DNA of 64,000 nt. Origin: Fluviispira sanaruensis. Lineage in GTDB: Bacteria; Bdellovibrionota_B; Oligoflexia; Silvanigrellales; Silvanigrellaceae. The notes below the pieces were generated by a model. The model searched no databases. It was not told where the DNA came from and saw only the letters and a program-made list of their open reading frames with translations. The stretch spans positions 3,263,501 to 3,327,500 of the forward strand of contig NZ_AP019368.1 of NCBI RefSeq assembly GCF_004295685.1, read 5' to 3'. The translations under genes were made by a program, and so were the position numbers. Below, one piece after another: positions 38,481 through 48,263 of the stretch; position 1 is the first letter of the stretch, and the number at the start of each line of letters is the position of its first letter.

Positions 38481-39095
38481 TTAAATATGTTCTTCAATTC
38501 TTAACATAAGATCTCGTAAAATATTTCCAGTTGCTCCCCAGATATCAAACTTTCCCAGATCGTCAATATCTATCGGGTAATGCCAGACTTCACGTTTAAA
38601 CGTTGCTAAAGTCCGAGTTTCACTCCAAGATTTTAAATTTAATATCTCTTGAATCGTTAAGAAAAAAACTTCGTTTACTTCATCTTTATTTATTTTTAAT
38701 TTGAAATCATTAGATATAAGTGCACAATAAGGTATGATATGATAACCAGAACGAGCAAAAGAATTATTGAGCTGAAAATAAGATAGGATTTGTTCTTTTC
38801 CAAGACCTATCTCTTCTTCAGCCTCTCTTAATGCTGTCTGAAAAGGTGCTTCGTTTTCTTCTATTCTTCCACCCGGAAATGCGATCTCACCCGCATGCTC
38901 TTTTAATTTCTCAGAACGGATTGTAAAAAGTAAACTCCAATTTTTAATATCAGTTGAATTATTATGCCAATCAGTCTCTGGACAAAAAATAGGAATTAGG
39001 ATTGAAGAACGTCTGTGCATTTCAGGAATATCTTCAACTAAGCCTGTTGATTTAGCAATTTTTTGAAATATGTTTAAAATATTCTCTTGATTCAT
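38481..39095 (-). CDS. NudL-like Nudix hydrolase (putative CoA pyrophosphatase)
   Basis: 204 residues. LLFTIRSEKLKEHAGEIAFPGG matches the UPF0035 extension that precedes the Nudix box in CoA-cleaving enzymes, and the box itself (GRIEENEAPFQTALREAEEEIGL-type) is complete. Such enzymes cleave CoA to phosphopantetheine and 3',5'-ADP. The ATG overlaps the stop of the Rsm22-like gene by one base (TAATG), so it is translationally coupled and last in this minus-strand operon. Confidence 0.82.
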   Translation of the reverse strand: MNQENILNIFQKIAKSTGLVEDIPEMHRRSSILIPIFCPETDWHNNSTDIKNWSLLFTIRSEKLKEHAGEIAFPGGRIEENEAPFQTALREAEEEIGLGKEQILSYFQLNNSFARSGYHIIPYCALISNDFKLKINKDEVNEVFFLTIQEILNLKSWSETRTLATFKREVWHYPIDIDDLGKFDIWGATGNILRDLMLRIEEHI

Positions 39096-40333
39096 TAAAT
39101 CCGTTCTTTGGCTCGCATGTACAATTCGTCACTCTCTTTTATTCTACGTCCCCTACGGTACTCTTTTTGCTCAGGATCTGCAATCATAAATGCAGATTCA
39201 AGCGCACCTGTCTGTGTACACAATAAAATCTTTTGCAGCCCCCCTTCATACTGAGTCATTTCAATAAATTCTTCTTTATCCCCAGAGGATAAGTTGTTTG
39301 TAAAATAATCAAATTGTGCTTTATTTCCCTTTAAATCCAAAGCAAATTCATCACTCACACAACGGGCAAAATAATTTTCTGCAGAACGGATTTTATTTTT
39401 TTGTAAAAATAAATATGAAAAATTTAATTCATGGTGATCAATTTTGGAGTACTTATCTATTAATTTTAAAGATGTAGGCGGATTCCATGAGTGCCTAAAC
39501 CAGCACCAATCTTTCCGCCCTGTATTTTGTGAAAGCGGACAAGGTTTATTATGTGCACAGGGTGAGATAATTTCACAGTTTTCAGAATTTTCTATGAAAT
39601 GATCTCGCAAAGCACCTAAAGCTTTTGCATGTTCTTCTTGCCCTGGTTCCATAATCAGTAAAAGAGCACCTTCATGGGTATTATCATAAATTGATTTCAA
39701 CGTTTTGAATCTGTGCTTTTCTGGAATTTCATTAAAAACATTTATACACAAAGCAATATCGATCTCTTTACTTATTTTAGCAGGAGATGTTAATCTTTCA
39801 ATGCTTATGGAATTATCAGTTATAATAGAATTTTTAACAAATTTTGCCCCAAGCTCTACAACCTTTTCAGATCTATCTATCGCGTAAATACATATTTTTT
39901 TCGGAGCAAATAATTTCGAGTTTTGCGCTAATAAATACTCAACCAAGGCAAGAATAGCGACGCTTCCACTGAGTGGGCCACAACCAAAATCGCTTATAAC
40001 TAACTCTTCTTTTTCTGTTACTAAAAGACTTTCAATTGCAAATATATTCTCGTCTCTTACTAAAAGCGAAAAAACTCGTTCTATATTAGGCAATAAAAAA
40101 GATGAGATATATGCCTGTAAACCAATTGCTGTTTCCATATAATGTTTATCAAGCTGGCTGCGATCTTCGTTAAAGTTTTTCCATAGTTTTTGTACATGCG
40201 AACCTAAACTTTGTGCAGATCCTTTTTTTTCAGTTCCATTTTTGTCATAAATACCTATATATTTTTCCCACTCAACCATATACTTTTCGATATTAAAAAA
40301 AACATTACCATTGACTTCATAGAAATTTCTCAT
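39095..40333 (-). CDS. Rsm22-like SAM-binding protein with a cysteine cluster
   Basis: 412 residues. SAM motif I is SDFGCGPLSGS (near 114-124), followed by a Rossmann-like core (CINVFNEIP). Four cysteines, C253, C259, C265 and C277, lie in ISPCAHNKPCPL and DWCWFRHSW. This matches the Rsm22/METTL17 family (ISPCPHxxxCPL...DWCHF), whose mitochondrial members bind the small ribosomal subunit and an iron-sulfur cluster. A role in small-subunit assembly or rRNA methylation is plausible but unproven in bacteria. It follows mltG by 3 nt. Confidence 0.75.
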   Translation of the reverse strand: MRNFYEVNGNVFFNIEKYMVEWEKYIGIYDKNGTEKKGSAQSLGSHVQKLWKNFNEDRSQLDKHYMETAIGLQAYISSFLLPNIERVFSLLVRDENIFAIESLLVTEKEELVISDFGCGPLSGSVAILALVEYLLAQNSKLFAPKKICIYAIDRSEKVVELGAKFVKNSIITDNSISIERLTSPAKISKEIDIALCINVFNEIPEKHRFKTLKSIYDNTHEGALLLIMEPGQEEHAKALGALRDHFIENSENCEIISPCAHNKPCPLSQNTGRKDWCWFRHSWNPPTSLKLIDKYSKIDHHELNFSYLFLQKNKIRSAENYFARCVSDEFALDLKGNKAQFDYFTNNLSSGDKEEFIEMTQYEGGLQKILLCTQTGALESAFMIADPEQKEYRRGRRIKESDELYMRAKERI

Positions 40334-40336
40334 TCT

Positions 40337-41368
40337 TTAATTACTTTCCTTTTTACTCTTTTTTAAAAAAATAACATAATTACGTACTGCTTTATTATGA
40401 TCCACCAAATTTTTAGAGAAAATATGCGAACCATCCCCTTTCGCTACAAAATATAAATCATTAGAAACAGGAGACAATGTTGCTTTTAAACTTGCTAAAC
40501 CTGGATTTGCAATTGGCCCTGGTGGAAGCCCGTATTGGGTATAAGTGTTATACGGCGTTGGGGTCACAAGATCTTTACGCGTAAGAGACCCTTTATAAGT
40601 TTTCCAAACCCCATAGATCACGGTTGGGTCTGCCTGAAGTTTCATTTTTATTTTCAATCTATTCCAATAAACTCCAGCAATTCTTTCTCTTTCAGTGGGC
40701 AAACCAGTTTCTCTTTCAACAATAGAAGCCAAAGTAACATATTGCAATTGTGACAAACCTAACTGCTTTGCTTTATCAAGCATTTCTTGGGTAACATTTT
40801 TTTTGAATTCAGTTAAAAATGTCTTTACAATAAATTTTGGAGGTGAACTGGGATTGAAAACATAAGTTTGTGGAAAGATAAACCCTTCCAAAGAATTTAC
40901 TTTAGCCTGAGGCGATACGTATTGAATAAGTTCCTTCGAATGCATTAAATCAATCCAAATTTTATAATTTACTTTTGGGAAATATTGACTTAATAATTCA
41001 GAAATTTGATAAATATTCAAACCTTCAGCTATCGTAATCCGTGTGGTAATTATATCTCCACGCACCAGTTTAGATAAAACTTGATCGGGTGAGATATCAA
41101 CTGGAAATAGATATGAGCCAACTTTTAAATCGCCAGTGACTTGGATAATTTTTGCATAAACTGAAAATAATTTTGGGTGGGATATTACATTTTGCCGTTC
41201 CAAGTCATAAGCAACTTTTGTAAATGTTGAGCCTTCAATCAAACTGTACTCAACTGGCTCTTTGTGCAATGGATTTGAACTTTTTAGCCAATACATAAAC
41301 CAAAGAAATGAGAAGACAAGAAAGGAAGAGAAGATAGTTAATAATAAAAAAATAAATCTTTTAATCAT
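40337..41368 (-). CDS. mltG: Endolytic murein transglycosylase MltG
   Basis: 343 residues. An N-terminal membrane helix (about 4-26) precedes a LysM-like segment and the YceG domain. Catalytic Glu is in ASIVERETG, and the conserved GVYWNRLKIKMKLQADPTVIYG, TPYNTYTQYGLPPGPIANPG are present in order. MltG cuts nascent glycan strands and so terminates peptidoglycan polymerisation at the inner membrane. Its start abuts the stop of the serine hydrolase gene. Confidence 0.95.
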   Translation of the reverse strand: MIKRFIFLLLTIFSSFLVFSFLWFMYWLKSSNPLHKEPVEYSLIEGSTFTKVAYDLERQNVISHPKLFSVYAKIIQVTGDLKVGSYLFPVDISPDQVLSKLVRGDIITTRITIAEGLNIYQISELLSQYFPKVNYKIWIDLMHSKELIQYVSPQAKVNSLEGFIFPQTYVFNPSSPPKFIVKTFLTEFKKNVTQEMLDKAKQLGLSQLQYVTLASIVERETGLPTERERIAGVYWNRLKIKMKLQADPTVIYGVWKTYKGSLTRKDLVTPTPYNTYTQYGLPPGPIANPGLASLKATLSPVSNDLYFVAKGDGSHIFSKNLVDHNKAVRNYVIFLKKSKKESN

Positions 41369-42811
41369 TTAAACATCCCATAATTTATGTGCAATAGATT
41401 TCCTAATACTTGCCATATCTGGATAACTTCTTAAAACACCCGTATCCCATATCCTATGAGAATATCCACTCAGTTCTTGGCATAAATCATGAACTTCTGA
41501 AAAAGGGATAAGTGAAATATCTTTATTCATGAATTGAAAATACTGAGTGGAGTTATTTTTAATTTCACTCACAATTAAAATTCGTGGACATTTCAAAACA
41601 CCCATTTTTTTTCTTTCAGAAGTACGATTTGTCAATAAAATATGATAATCATCAGAAACTTTTTTATTCAATTGATTGTAAAACCAAAACGAAGTACCCG
41701 TATAACCCAAGTGCCCAAACACGTCGCCGAATTGAATGGGCCAATTTTTTATACCGGCAGTTGTCGTCTTTGTTTCAGGTGTATCGAGCCCAGCAATAAA
41801 TCTTCTCTTTTCTTTTGCTGAATTATTTCGCACTATGTATTGACTTCTTGAAAGTGCGGTTACAGCCTTCGCCAGATCACTTATATTACCAAATAATCCA
41901 GCATGCCCAGAGACAATATTCGATTTTTCACCGAGAGCTGATAGAATATTGGCATTGCTATCATGCACAGAGCCAAAATGAAAACTTTTAAACTGGTGAG
42001 ATACCAATTCTGAATTATAAGAAGAAATATAAGGATAATATGGCACACAATTTTTTAAGTAAGAAGAATTAATACTTGCATGAGAAAATTCGGTGTCTAA
42101 ATAGTTATTTAAAAAAAATAACCTTTTTTCCCAAGTCTCGTTTTCATCATCTATCATTTCAATAATTCTTGCTAGAATATAATAATTAATATCGGAATAT
42201 ATCATGGATGAAAAATTCTGCTCATTCAAATCATTGATCGCTTTTTTATTCAAATTGCCCAATACGTTTTCATGAAACAAAGGATCTTTATTATCAAGGG
42301 TAGAATAATAGACATTAGCATTATTATGATGCGATGTCGCTTTTTGCAACCATAGGCAACTTCCCATCCAGTGCCAGTTTTTAGCACCTGACATATGAGA
42401 AAGGAAAGAATCTAAGGTAAAATGTAAATTCTTCGGATCATTAAAAAAATAATAAAAATCTTTATTGCCAATATCACACTGTTCTAATTTAATTAAATTC
42501 TTAATTGGCTCATGAATCAATGACGCAAAATCATTTTTTAATAAATATCTTAAATATAAATTAATAAAAATCGGCTTTGTTAAACTTGCTAAATCAAAAG
42601 TTGGATGAATAGATGGACGCAAGCCATCTGCAGATTTTATTTCAGAAGGTTTAAATTCGTCTGCCCAAAAGCAAGATACTTGATAGTCATTATTAGCAAA
42701 CGACCAAGCAGTGAATAATCCTTGCTCAACCTTTTTTTCAAGTTCGTTTAGACATTCAATAATGTTTTTTGGTATAAAACCTTCTAAATATTTTTGTCTT
42801 GCTTTTTTCAT
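41369..42811 (-). CDS. Beta-lactamase-related serine hydrolase
   Basis: 480 residues. The nucleophile motif SxxK is S76-L-T-K79 in DLASLTKPIF. A YSDINY segment stands for the class C YxN motif, and FGHLGYTG provides the third HxG motif. This is the class C beta-lactamase / penicillin-binding-protein-like esterase fold. There is no signal peptide, so activity is probably cytoplasmic, possibly on a murein fragment or ester. It leads the mltG-rsm22-nudix operon, and divergent nadC starts 60 nt away. The substrate cannot be assigned. Confidence 0.75.
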   Translation of the reverse strand: MKKARQKYLEGFIPKNIIECLNELEKKVEQGLFTAWSFANNDYQVSCFWADEFKPSEIKSADGLRPSIHPTFDLASLTKPIFINLYLRYLLKNDFASLIHEPIKNLIKLEQCDIGNKDFYYFFNDPKNLHFTLDSFLSHMSGAKNWHWMGSCLWLQKATSHHNNANVYYSTLDNKDPLFHENVLGNLNKKAINDLNEQNFSSMIYSDINYYILARIIEMIDDENETWEKRLFFLNNYLDTEFSHASINSSYLKNCVPYYPYISSYNSELVSHQFKSFHFGSVHDSNANILSALGEKSNIVSGHAGLFGNISDLAKAVTALSRSQYIVRNNSAKEKRRFIAGLDTPETKTTTAGIKNWPIQFGDVFGHLGYTGTSFWFYNQLNKKVSDDYHILLTNRTSERKKMGVLKCPRILIVSEIKNNSTQYFQFMNKDISLIPFSEVHDLCQELSGYSHRIWDTGVLRSYPDMASIRKSIAHKLWDV

Positions 42812-42871
42812 GTTATGAGTATCCGGCCGTGTCTGTTCAAGGCAATTAAAATATTATTTATAGGGTGCACC

Positions 42872-43825
42872 ATGGAACTGACTAAAGTAAAGCCACACTG
42901 TCCATATTTGATGCCAAAAAATGAGCTTTTGCAAATAGACTTTATTGACTTTTGCAACTCAAAACTTGGTGTATCACCCAATCGTGTCAGTGCAGATATA
43001 ACTCTTTGGCTAGATGAAGACCATGGCTCTGGAGACTCAACTCTCTTTGCCGGCTTCCCCAAAAACCCTATTGTGAATTTTTTTGTGGTCGCCAAGCATG
43101 ATTTCATACTCTCAGGATTGCATATAATGCAAGAGGTCTTTAGACAAACCTCCGGCGGATACACAAAAATATTTTCAGATTTTAAGGATGGAATGTCACT
43201 TAAAAAAGGCGATATTGTCATTGCAGGCAATGGCAGTGCAAGCTCGATTTTACTTGCAGAACGGGTTGCTCTTAATTTTGCTGCAAAAATGAGTGGAATA
43301 ACGAATAAGACGCAGCACATTTCTGCTGAAATAAAAAAAATCAATAAAGATATTGAATTACTAGAAACTCGCAAAACCACTCCTGGGCTGCGCATGTATG
43401 AAAAATACGCAACGCGTGTAGGTGGAGCAAGAAATCACAGACATGCTCTCGATTCTGGCGCAATGCTAAAAGAAAATCACTTAAGAAGTATTGGTAGTAT
43501 TGAAGAAGCTCTCGATAATTTAAATAAAAATCTTCCTATTTTAACGAAAATTGAAATTGAAGTGAGCGATTTAGTTGAATTTAGAACAGCTTTGAAAAAA
43601 CGCCCCGACGTCATTATGCTTGATAATTTTCCATTAAGCGATGTGCGAACGGCAATCTTTGAGAAAAATATTTATGATAAAAATATAAAAATTGAATTGA
43701 GTGGTAATTTAGATGAAAAAAATCTATTAGAAATTAGTTCTTTAGAAGTTGATTACTTAAGTATGGGTGCTTTGATACACAAGGCAATATGGGTTGATAT
43801 GAGCTTGCAAATCTGTCGGCCTTAA
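42872..43825 (+). CDS. nadC: Nicotinate-nucleotide pyrophosphorylase (carboxylating), quinolinate phosphoribosyltransferase
   Basis: 317 residues from ATG 42872, with AGGG 6 nt upstream; the frame extends back to 42794 into the opposite gene without a start signal. ETRKTTPGLRMYEKYATRVGG, NHRHALDSGAMLKENH and DVIMLDNFP are NadC signatures, and LSGNLDEKNLLEIS forms the C-terminal phosphate-binding part. NadC turns quinolinate and PRPP into nicotinate mononucleotide in NAD synthesis. The related ModD family has a different motif after TRKT. About 30 residues at the N-terminus are longer than usual. Confidence 0.88.
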   Translation: MELTKVKPHCPYLMPKNELLQIDFIDFCNSKLGVSPNRVSADITLWLDEDHGSGDSTLFAGFPKNPIVNFFVVAKHDFILSGLHIMQEVFRQTSGGYTKIFSDFKDGMSLKKGDIVIAGNGSASSILLAERVALNFAAKMSGITNKTQHISAEIKKINKDIELLETRKTTPGLRMYEKYATRVGGARNHRHALDSGAMLKENHLRSIGSIEEALDNLNKNLPILTKIEIEVSDLVEFRTALKKRPDVIMLDNFPLSDVRTAIFEKNIYDKNIKIELSGNLDEKNLLEISSLEVDYLSMGALIHKAIWVDMSLQICRP

Positions 43826-43946
43826 AATATTAACTTGATATTTATTGAATTATTAAAATAATTTCGTAAAATCCGACTGCAAAAGAACTGCTTACTCTTC
43901 AAGCGAAGTTCACTCCGCTTGTATTAGCTTTAAAAATGGAATTAAA

Positions 43947-46900
43947 ATGTCACATTCTGAAATTATTACGTATTTAACCGAACAGACTGACTCAACTATG
44001 GATCTTGCAAAAAAAATTGCGCGAGAATCCAATGAGAATAAAATATTTGCAGTATTTGCAGAAAAGCAAACGGGGGGCAGAGGCAGAAATGGCAGTTCCT
44101 GGCTTCAAACAGAGCATCCGGCAATTTCTTTGCACCCATCGGAAAATATATCAATATTTCAGAATTTAGCGGAAGCCCTCGCTCAGCAAACTGACTTTTT
44201 ACCTTTAACTCTCGTAATTCCGAGTCAAAAAATCAAAGTTCCTTTTGAATGGGTAACAACCCTTGTTGGCTGTGCTGTTTTCGACTCATTAAAAAAAACA
44301 GAGTCTTTTTTGCTCTCACATTTTCAAGATTTACCATTTCAAAATAATAAAAATATTTATATTAAATGGCCAAATGATATTATTTCTTATCAAAACAAAA
44401 ACAAATTAACAACAGATCCAATATATTACAAAAAAATATGTGGAATTCTTTGTGAAACATCTTCTGTCCAAAACAATATTGGTGATTTTTTTATTGGTAT
44501 TGGCTTAAATTTCTTTAAGCATCCTTCAACTGAAAAATCTACTTCTTTTTGGGAAAGTCTATTTCCACTTGAAATCAATAAAACTGAAAAAAGAAATATA
44601 AATAAATTCTTAAATACCAAATCATATATTCAGACTACAATATCGTATTTTTCAGAAACTTTATTAGATGAGCTTAATGAATATTTATTTGTAAAAAGAG
44701 ACGTTCAACAACTAAAAAATTTAGCAATTGAAAGATCTCTTCCACTTGGCACAATTCTCTCCGTAAATAAAGGCACAAGAGTTGGGGAGTTTTTAGGTAT
44801 CGATGACAATGCAGCTCTTTTATTAAGTGGCTCTAAGGATCCGATTTTATCTGGAGAAGTTTCTATAAAAGAGAAAAATGTTAATAAAATCGAGCAAAAA
44901 AATATTAAAACAACTCCTTCAATTTCAAATTTATCCGTTGCAAAAATTTCACCCACTCTAGCAATTGACTTTGGCAATACAAGAGTGCACATTGGTTTTC
45001 AATCTTCTGATTCTAAAAAATATCAAATTGACATTCCATACGATGTTTTCTTAACTAAAAATATACATAACGTTAGGGATGCTTTACGGCCAATTTTAGA
45101 AGGATTTATAGCTGATAGAAATAAAAAAATTGATTTCATTTATACCTCAGTTAATTCACCTGAAAAGACTCAAGAAACAATGAAATCAATTAAAAACTTT
45201 TTAACCACAACATTCCCTGAGATTATTTTGAAAGAAAATAAATTCACAGAACAAGATATTTTAAGCGCAATTGAAATATCTGGTGATTTTGACAAAAAAA
45301 GGCTAGGCGCAGATAGAGCATTAAAATTTATTTTTGCGGCAAAAGAAGCGCAAAAAACCAAAAGAAATACGATTATTTTTTCATTTGGCACTGCAGTAAC
45401 ATGTGAAGGAGTTTCTGCAAATTTAAATATTTTAGAAAATTTTATTTTTCCGGGCTTACAAATGGCTTTCAATGCTATTCATCATTATACTGCGTTGGTT
45501 CCACAGTTTTATGCCAATCCTGAATTATTTTCACCAAATAATAGACATTGGAATCAAGAAATCTATGTTCAACGCGGAATATTTCTTTCCACAGCATCGA
45601 CTTTATTAGCTACTTTAAAAATGCATTCTCCTTGTAAATGCTATTTAAGTGGTGGTAATGCTGAAGAAATTATAAAAATAATCAATGAAGTTGATCCAAA
45701 TAACAATCTCGATATCGAAATATTCCCAAGTATTGAAACAGATACTTTATTAAATATAAAAGATCATTTATTAAAGACAAAAAAAGAAGTTCAAATACCA
45801 CAAATTGATTATTTTAAAAAAATAAAATACACTAAAGTAGAACATATTTCTAACGAAAACTCTTTAAATGAAGAAACGGATTTAACCCATACTGACGAAA
45901 ATATAGATCAAGTTATGCAATCTATGTTAAAAGCGCGCTCGCCTATTCATAAAGAAAGAGATCTTATTCCTAAACAAGAAGAGTTTAGAAGAATTGGCAG
46001 CCGGATGGAAAATGTGGATGAAAATGAACGAATTGATGCATATATGTCACGTAAATTTCAATTCCACAACCGAGAAACATGGCGTGAAAGAATTCAGAAC
46101 AATGAAGTTTTGATAGAACATGGAGCGCATAGAGAAAAAAATCAAGGCTACGAAGTCAAACTAAATAAAATTAAACCTACTTATAAATTAAAAAATTATG
46201 ATCAAATTTGGCTCTTTCATCCACCTGAATATGAACCAGATGTTATAGAAAAAATTGATGTTGTGTTTGACAATGAAGATGTTTGTATTTTTTCTAAGCC
46301 GCCAAATATGGTCATACATGCTGCGGGTCTCTATGGGAAAAATACTTTTGTAAATATTGCTGCTAAAATGGGTTATGCTGACTGTGCAGCTGTGCATCGT
46401 ATTGATCGTGAAACAAGTGGGATTTTGGCTTGTGCACGTAAATCATCAACGCGGGGAATTATTTCAGAAGCTTTCAGACAAGGCAACGTAGATAAAATGT
46501 ATATTGCTGTTACGAAAGGCAGCAGAGCATTACCTGAAAAATTTAGAGTCAATTTACCTATTGGAGAACCAGAAAACTCACTCATCCGTTTAAAACTTTG
46601 GGTAGAAGGCAAAAACCTTCAATCTGCAGAAACTTGGTTTGCAAAACTTGCTACATATAATGACTACACATTATTTGCTTGTTTACCACAAACGGGTAGA
46701 ACAAATCAAATTCGCATTCACTTAGCCGCTATCGGTCATTGGATCGTTGGTGATAAAATGTATCATGCAAATGAAAATGTTTTTATCGAATTCTACGAAA
46801 AAGGCTATACGAAGTGGGTAAATGATCAGACTTTATTTCCAAGACATATGCTGCATAATACTGGAATAATGATCCATAGCAATGATTTGCCCGAGTTAAA

Positions 46901-47081
46901 TGATAAACCAATCATCTGCGAACTTCCCCAAGATATGCTCAATTCAGATATTGTAAAAAATCTTTTAAATAATTCTTCCGTTCCTCTTAATTCAGAAATA
47001 CAAAAAGAATATTTATCTCGATTATTTCTTGAACTTCATGAAACAGACTTTAACCTTTTTCCAGAAATTTATCAAAATTAA
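43947..47081 (+). CDS. Three-domain fusion: biotin protein ligase, type III pantothenate kinase, RluA-type pseudouridine synthase
   Basis: 1044 residues in one uninterrupted frame. Residues 5-305 are a biotin protein ligase without a helix-turn-helix: QTDST, GGRGRNGSSW (43-52), KWPND (140-144), CGIL and IGIGLN, then a small C-terminal domain. Residues 338-605 are CoaX: DFGNTRVHIG (341-350), GADR (454-457), FGTAVT (480-485, preceded by Ser479 where many CoaX have Asp) and SGGN. After a charged linker (about 610-685), residues 690-985 are RluA-like, with an S4-like segment, HRIDRETSG (catalytic Asp820) and QTGRTNQIRIHL. The three parts would biotinylate carboxylase, start CoA synthesis and modify RNA. 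BirA-CoaX fusions are known; the RluA addition is unusual. Confidence 0.9.
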   Translation: MSHSEIITYLTEQTDSTMDLAKKIARESNENKIFAVFAEKQTGGRGRNGSSWLQTEHPAISLHPSENISIFQNLAEALAQQTDFLPLTLVIPSQKIKVPFEWVTTLVGCAVFDSLKKTESFLLSHFQDLPFQNNKNIYIKWPNDIISYQNKNKLTTDPIYYKKICGILCETSSVQNNIGDFFIGIGLNFFKHPSTEKSTSFWESLFPLEINKTEKRNINKFLNTKSYIQTTISYFSETLLDELNEYLFVKRDVQQLKNLAIERSLPLGTILSVNKGTRVGEFLGIDDNAALLLSGSKDPILSGEVSIKEKNVNKIEQKNIKTTPSISNLSVAKISPTLAIDFGNTRVHIGFQSSDSKKYQIDIPYDVFLTKNIHNVRDALRPILEGFIADRNKKIDFIYTSVNSPEKTQETMKSIKNFLTTTFPEIILKENKFTEQDILSAIEISGDFDKKRLGADRALKFIFAAKEAQKTKRNTIIFSFGTAVTCEGVSANLNILENFIFPGLQMAFNAIHHYTALVPQFYANPELFSPNNRHWNQEIYVQRGIFLSTASTLLATLKMHSPCKCYLSGGNAEEIIKIINEVDPNNNLDIEIFPSIETDTLLNIKDHLLKTKKEVQIPQIDYFKKIKYTKVEHISNENSLNEETDLTHTDENIDQVMQSMLKARSPIHKERDLIPKQEEFRRIGSRMENVDENERIDAYMSRKFQFHNRETWRERIQNNEVLIEHGAHREKNQGYEVKLNKIKPTYKLKNYDQIWLFHPPEYEPDVIEKIDVVFDNEDVCIFSKPPNMVIHAAGLYGKNTFVNIAAKMGYADCAAVHRIDRETSGILACARKSSTRGIISEAFRQGNVDKMYIAVTKGSRALPEKFRVNLPIGEPENSLIRLKLWVEGKNLQSAETWFAKLATYNDYTLFACLPQTGRTNQIRIHLAAIGHWIVGDKMYHANENVFIEFYEKGYTKWVNDQTLFPRHMLHNTGIMIHSNDLPELNDKPIICELPQDMLNSDIVKNLLNNSSVPLNSEIQKEYLSRLFLELHETDFNLFPEIYQN

Positions 47082-47096
47082 ACTTGGAGACATCAT

Positions 47097-48248
47097 ATGA
47101 TTAAGAAAAATTTCGATACATTGTGTGTGCATGCAGGCGTTGAACCTGAACAAACTACTGGGGCAATCATGACCCCAATTTTTCAAACATCAACCTATGT
47201 GCAAGACTCACCTGGCAATCCTAAAATTTATGATTATTCACGCGCCGGAAACCCAACGCGCACAGCTCTTGAAAGTTCACTTGCAGCCCTTGAAGGCACA
47301 AAACATGCAATTACTTTTGCTTCAGGCTTAGCTGCAGTTCAAGCTGTAGCTCAATTATTAAATCCTGGCGACCATGTTATTGTTTGTGATGATGTTTATG
47401 GTGGTACGGGAAGAATGTTTAGAAAAATATTTTCTAAATACAATATTGAATTTGAATTTGTTGATATGTCAAATCCTAAAAATATTGAGCCTTATTTCAA
47501 AAAGAATACAAAATTAATTTGGATAGAAACACCAACCAACCCTTTGCTAAAAATAATAGATATTTCAGCTGTAACAAATTTAGCAAAGAAATTTAACGTA
47601 ACAACTTGTGTAGACAATACGTTCTCATCACCTGTTTTTCAAAATCCAATCGATCACGGTGCGCAAATTGTTTTGCACAGCACAACAAAATATATTGGAG
47701 GACACAGCGATTTAGTGGGAGGCTGCCTTATGCTAAATGACGACTCGCTTGCCGAACAACTTAAATTTTTACAGTTTGCAGGCGGTAGTGTAAATGCGCC
47801 GATTGAAGCATTTTTATTATTAAGAAGTATAAAAACTCTGTCGTTAAGAATGAAAAAGCACCACGAAAATGCGCTGTATCTTGCACGTGAAATGCAAAGT
47901 ATGAAAATATTTTCTGAAGTTATTTTTCCGGGTTTAGAAAGCCATCCTCAATTTGATATCGCAAAAAAACAAATGCGTGGATATTCAGGCATGATATCTG
48001 CCAGAATCAAAGGCGATTTTAATACAGTAAAAATATTTTTATCTAAACTAAAATACTTCTCATTAGCAGAAAGCTTGGGAGGAGTTGAATCCCTTGTCAA
48101 TCATCCAGAAACAATGACGCATGCAAGCGTTCCTCCTGAACTCAGAAAAAAACTTGGTATCACTCCAGATCTTTTAAGATTTTCGGTTGGTATAGAAGAT
48201 GCTCAAGACCTTTTAAATGATTTGACGCAAGCTGCAAAATCTATCTGA
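47097..48248 (+). CDS. Cystathionine gamma-synthase/lyase family PLP enzyme
   Basis: 383 residues. The PLP-binding Lys198 is in LHSTTKYIGGHSD. YSRAGNPTRTALE, WIETPTNP and GGVESLVNHPETMTH are signatures of the Cys/Met metabolism family. Members include cystathionine gamma-synthase, gamma-lyase and beta-lyase; SLGGVESL and THASVP fit gamma-synthase/gamma-lyase, but the reaction cannot be fixed by eye. The gene begins 15 nt after the triple-fusion gene with a TGGAG ribosome-binding site, so it is probably co-transcribed with it. Confidence 0.88.
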   Translation: MIKKNFDTLCVHAGVEPEQTTGAIMTPIFQTSTYVQDSPGNPKIYDYSRAGNPTRTALESSLAALEGTKHAITFASGLAAVQAVAQLLNPGDHVIVCDDVYGGTGRMFRKIFSKYNIEFEFVDMSNPKNIEPYFKKNTKLIWIETPTNPLLKIIDISAVTNLAKKFNVTTCVDNTFSSPVFQNPIDHGAQIVLHSTTKYIGGHSDLVGGCLMLNDDSLAEQLKFLQFAGGSVNAPIEAFLLLRSIKTLSLRMKKHHENALYLAREMQSMKIFSEVIFPGLESHPQFDIAKKQMRGYSGMISARIKGDFNTVKIFLSKLKYFSLAESLGGVESLVNHPETMTHASVPPELRKKLGITPDLLRFSVGIEDAQDLLNDLTQAAKSI

Positions 48249-48263
48249 GTTCATTTAATTAAT

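Noticed and set aside
42808..43395. A 195-codon minus-strand frame opposite nadC
   Set aside because: nadC motifs occupy the plus strand, and the antisense translation has no features of a protein family.
42872..43825. ModD (molybdenum transport) as an alternative to NadC
   Set aside because: The motif after TRKT reads TPGLRMYEKYATRVGG and NHRHALDSG, which is the NadC pattern; ModD diverges there.
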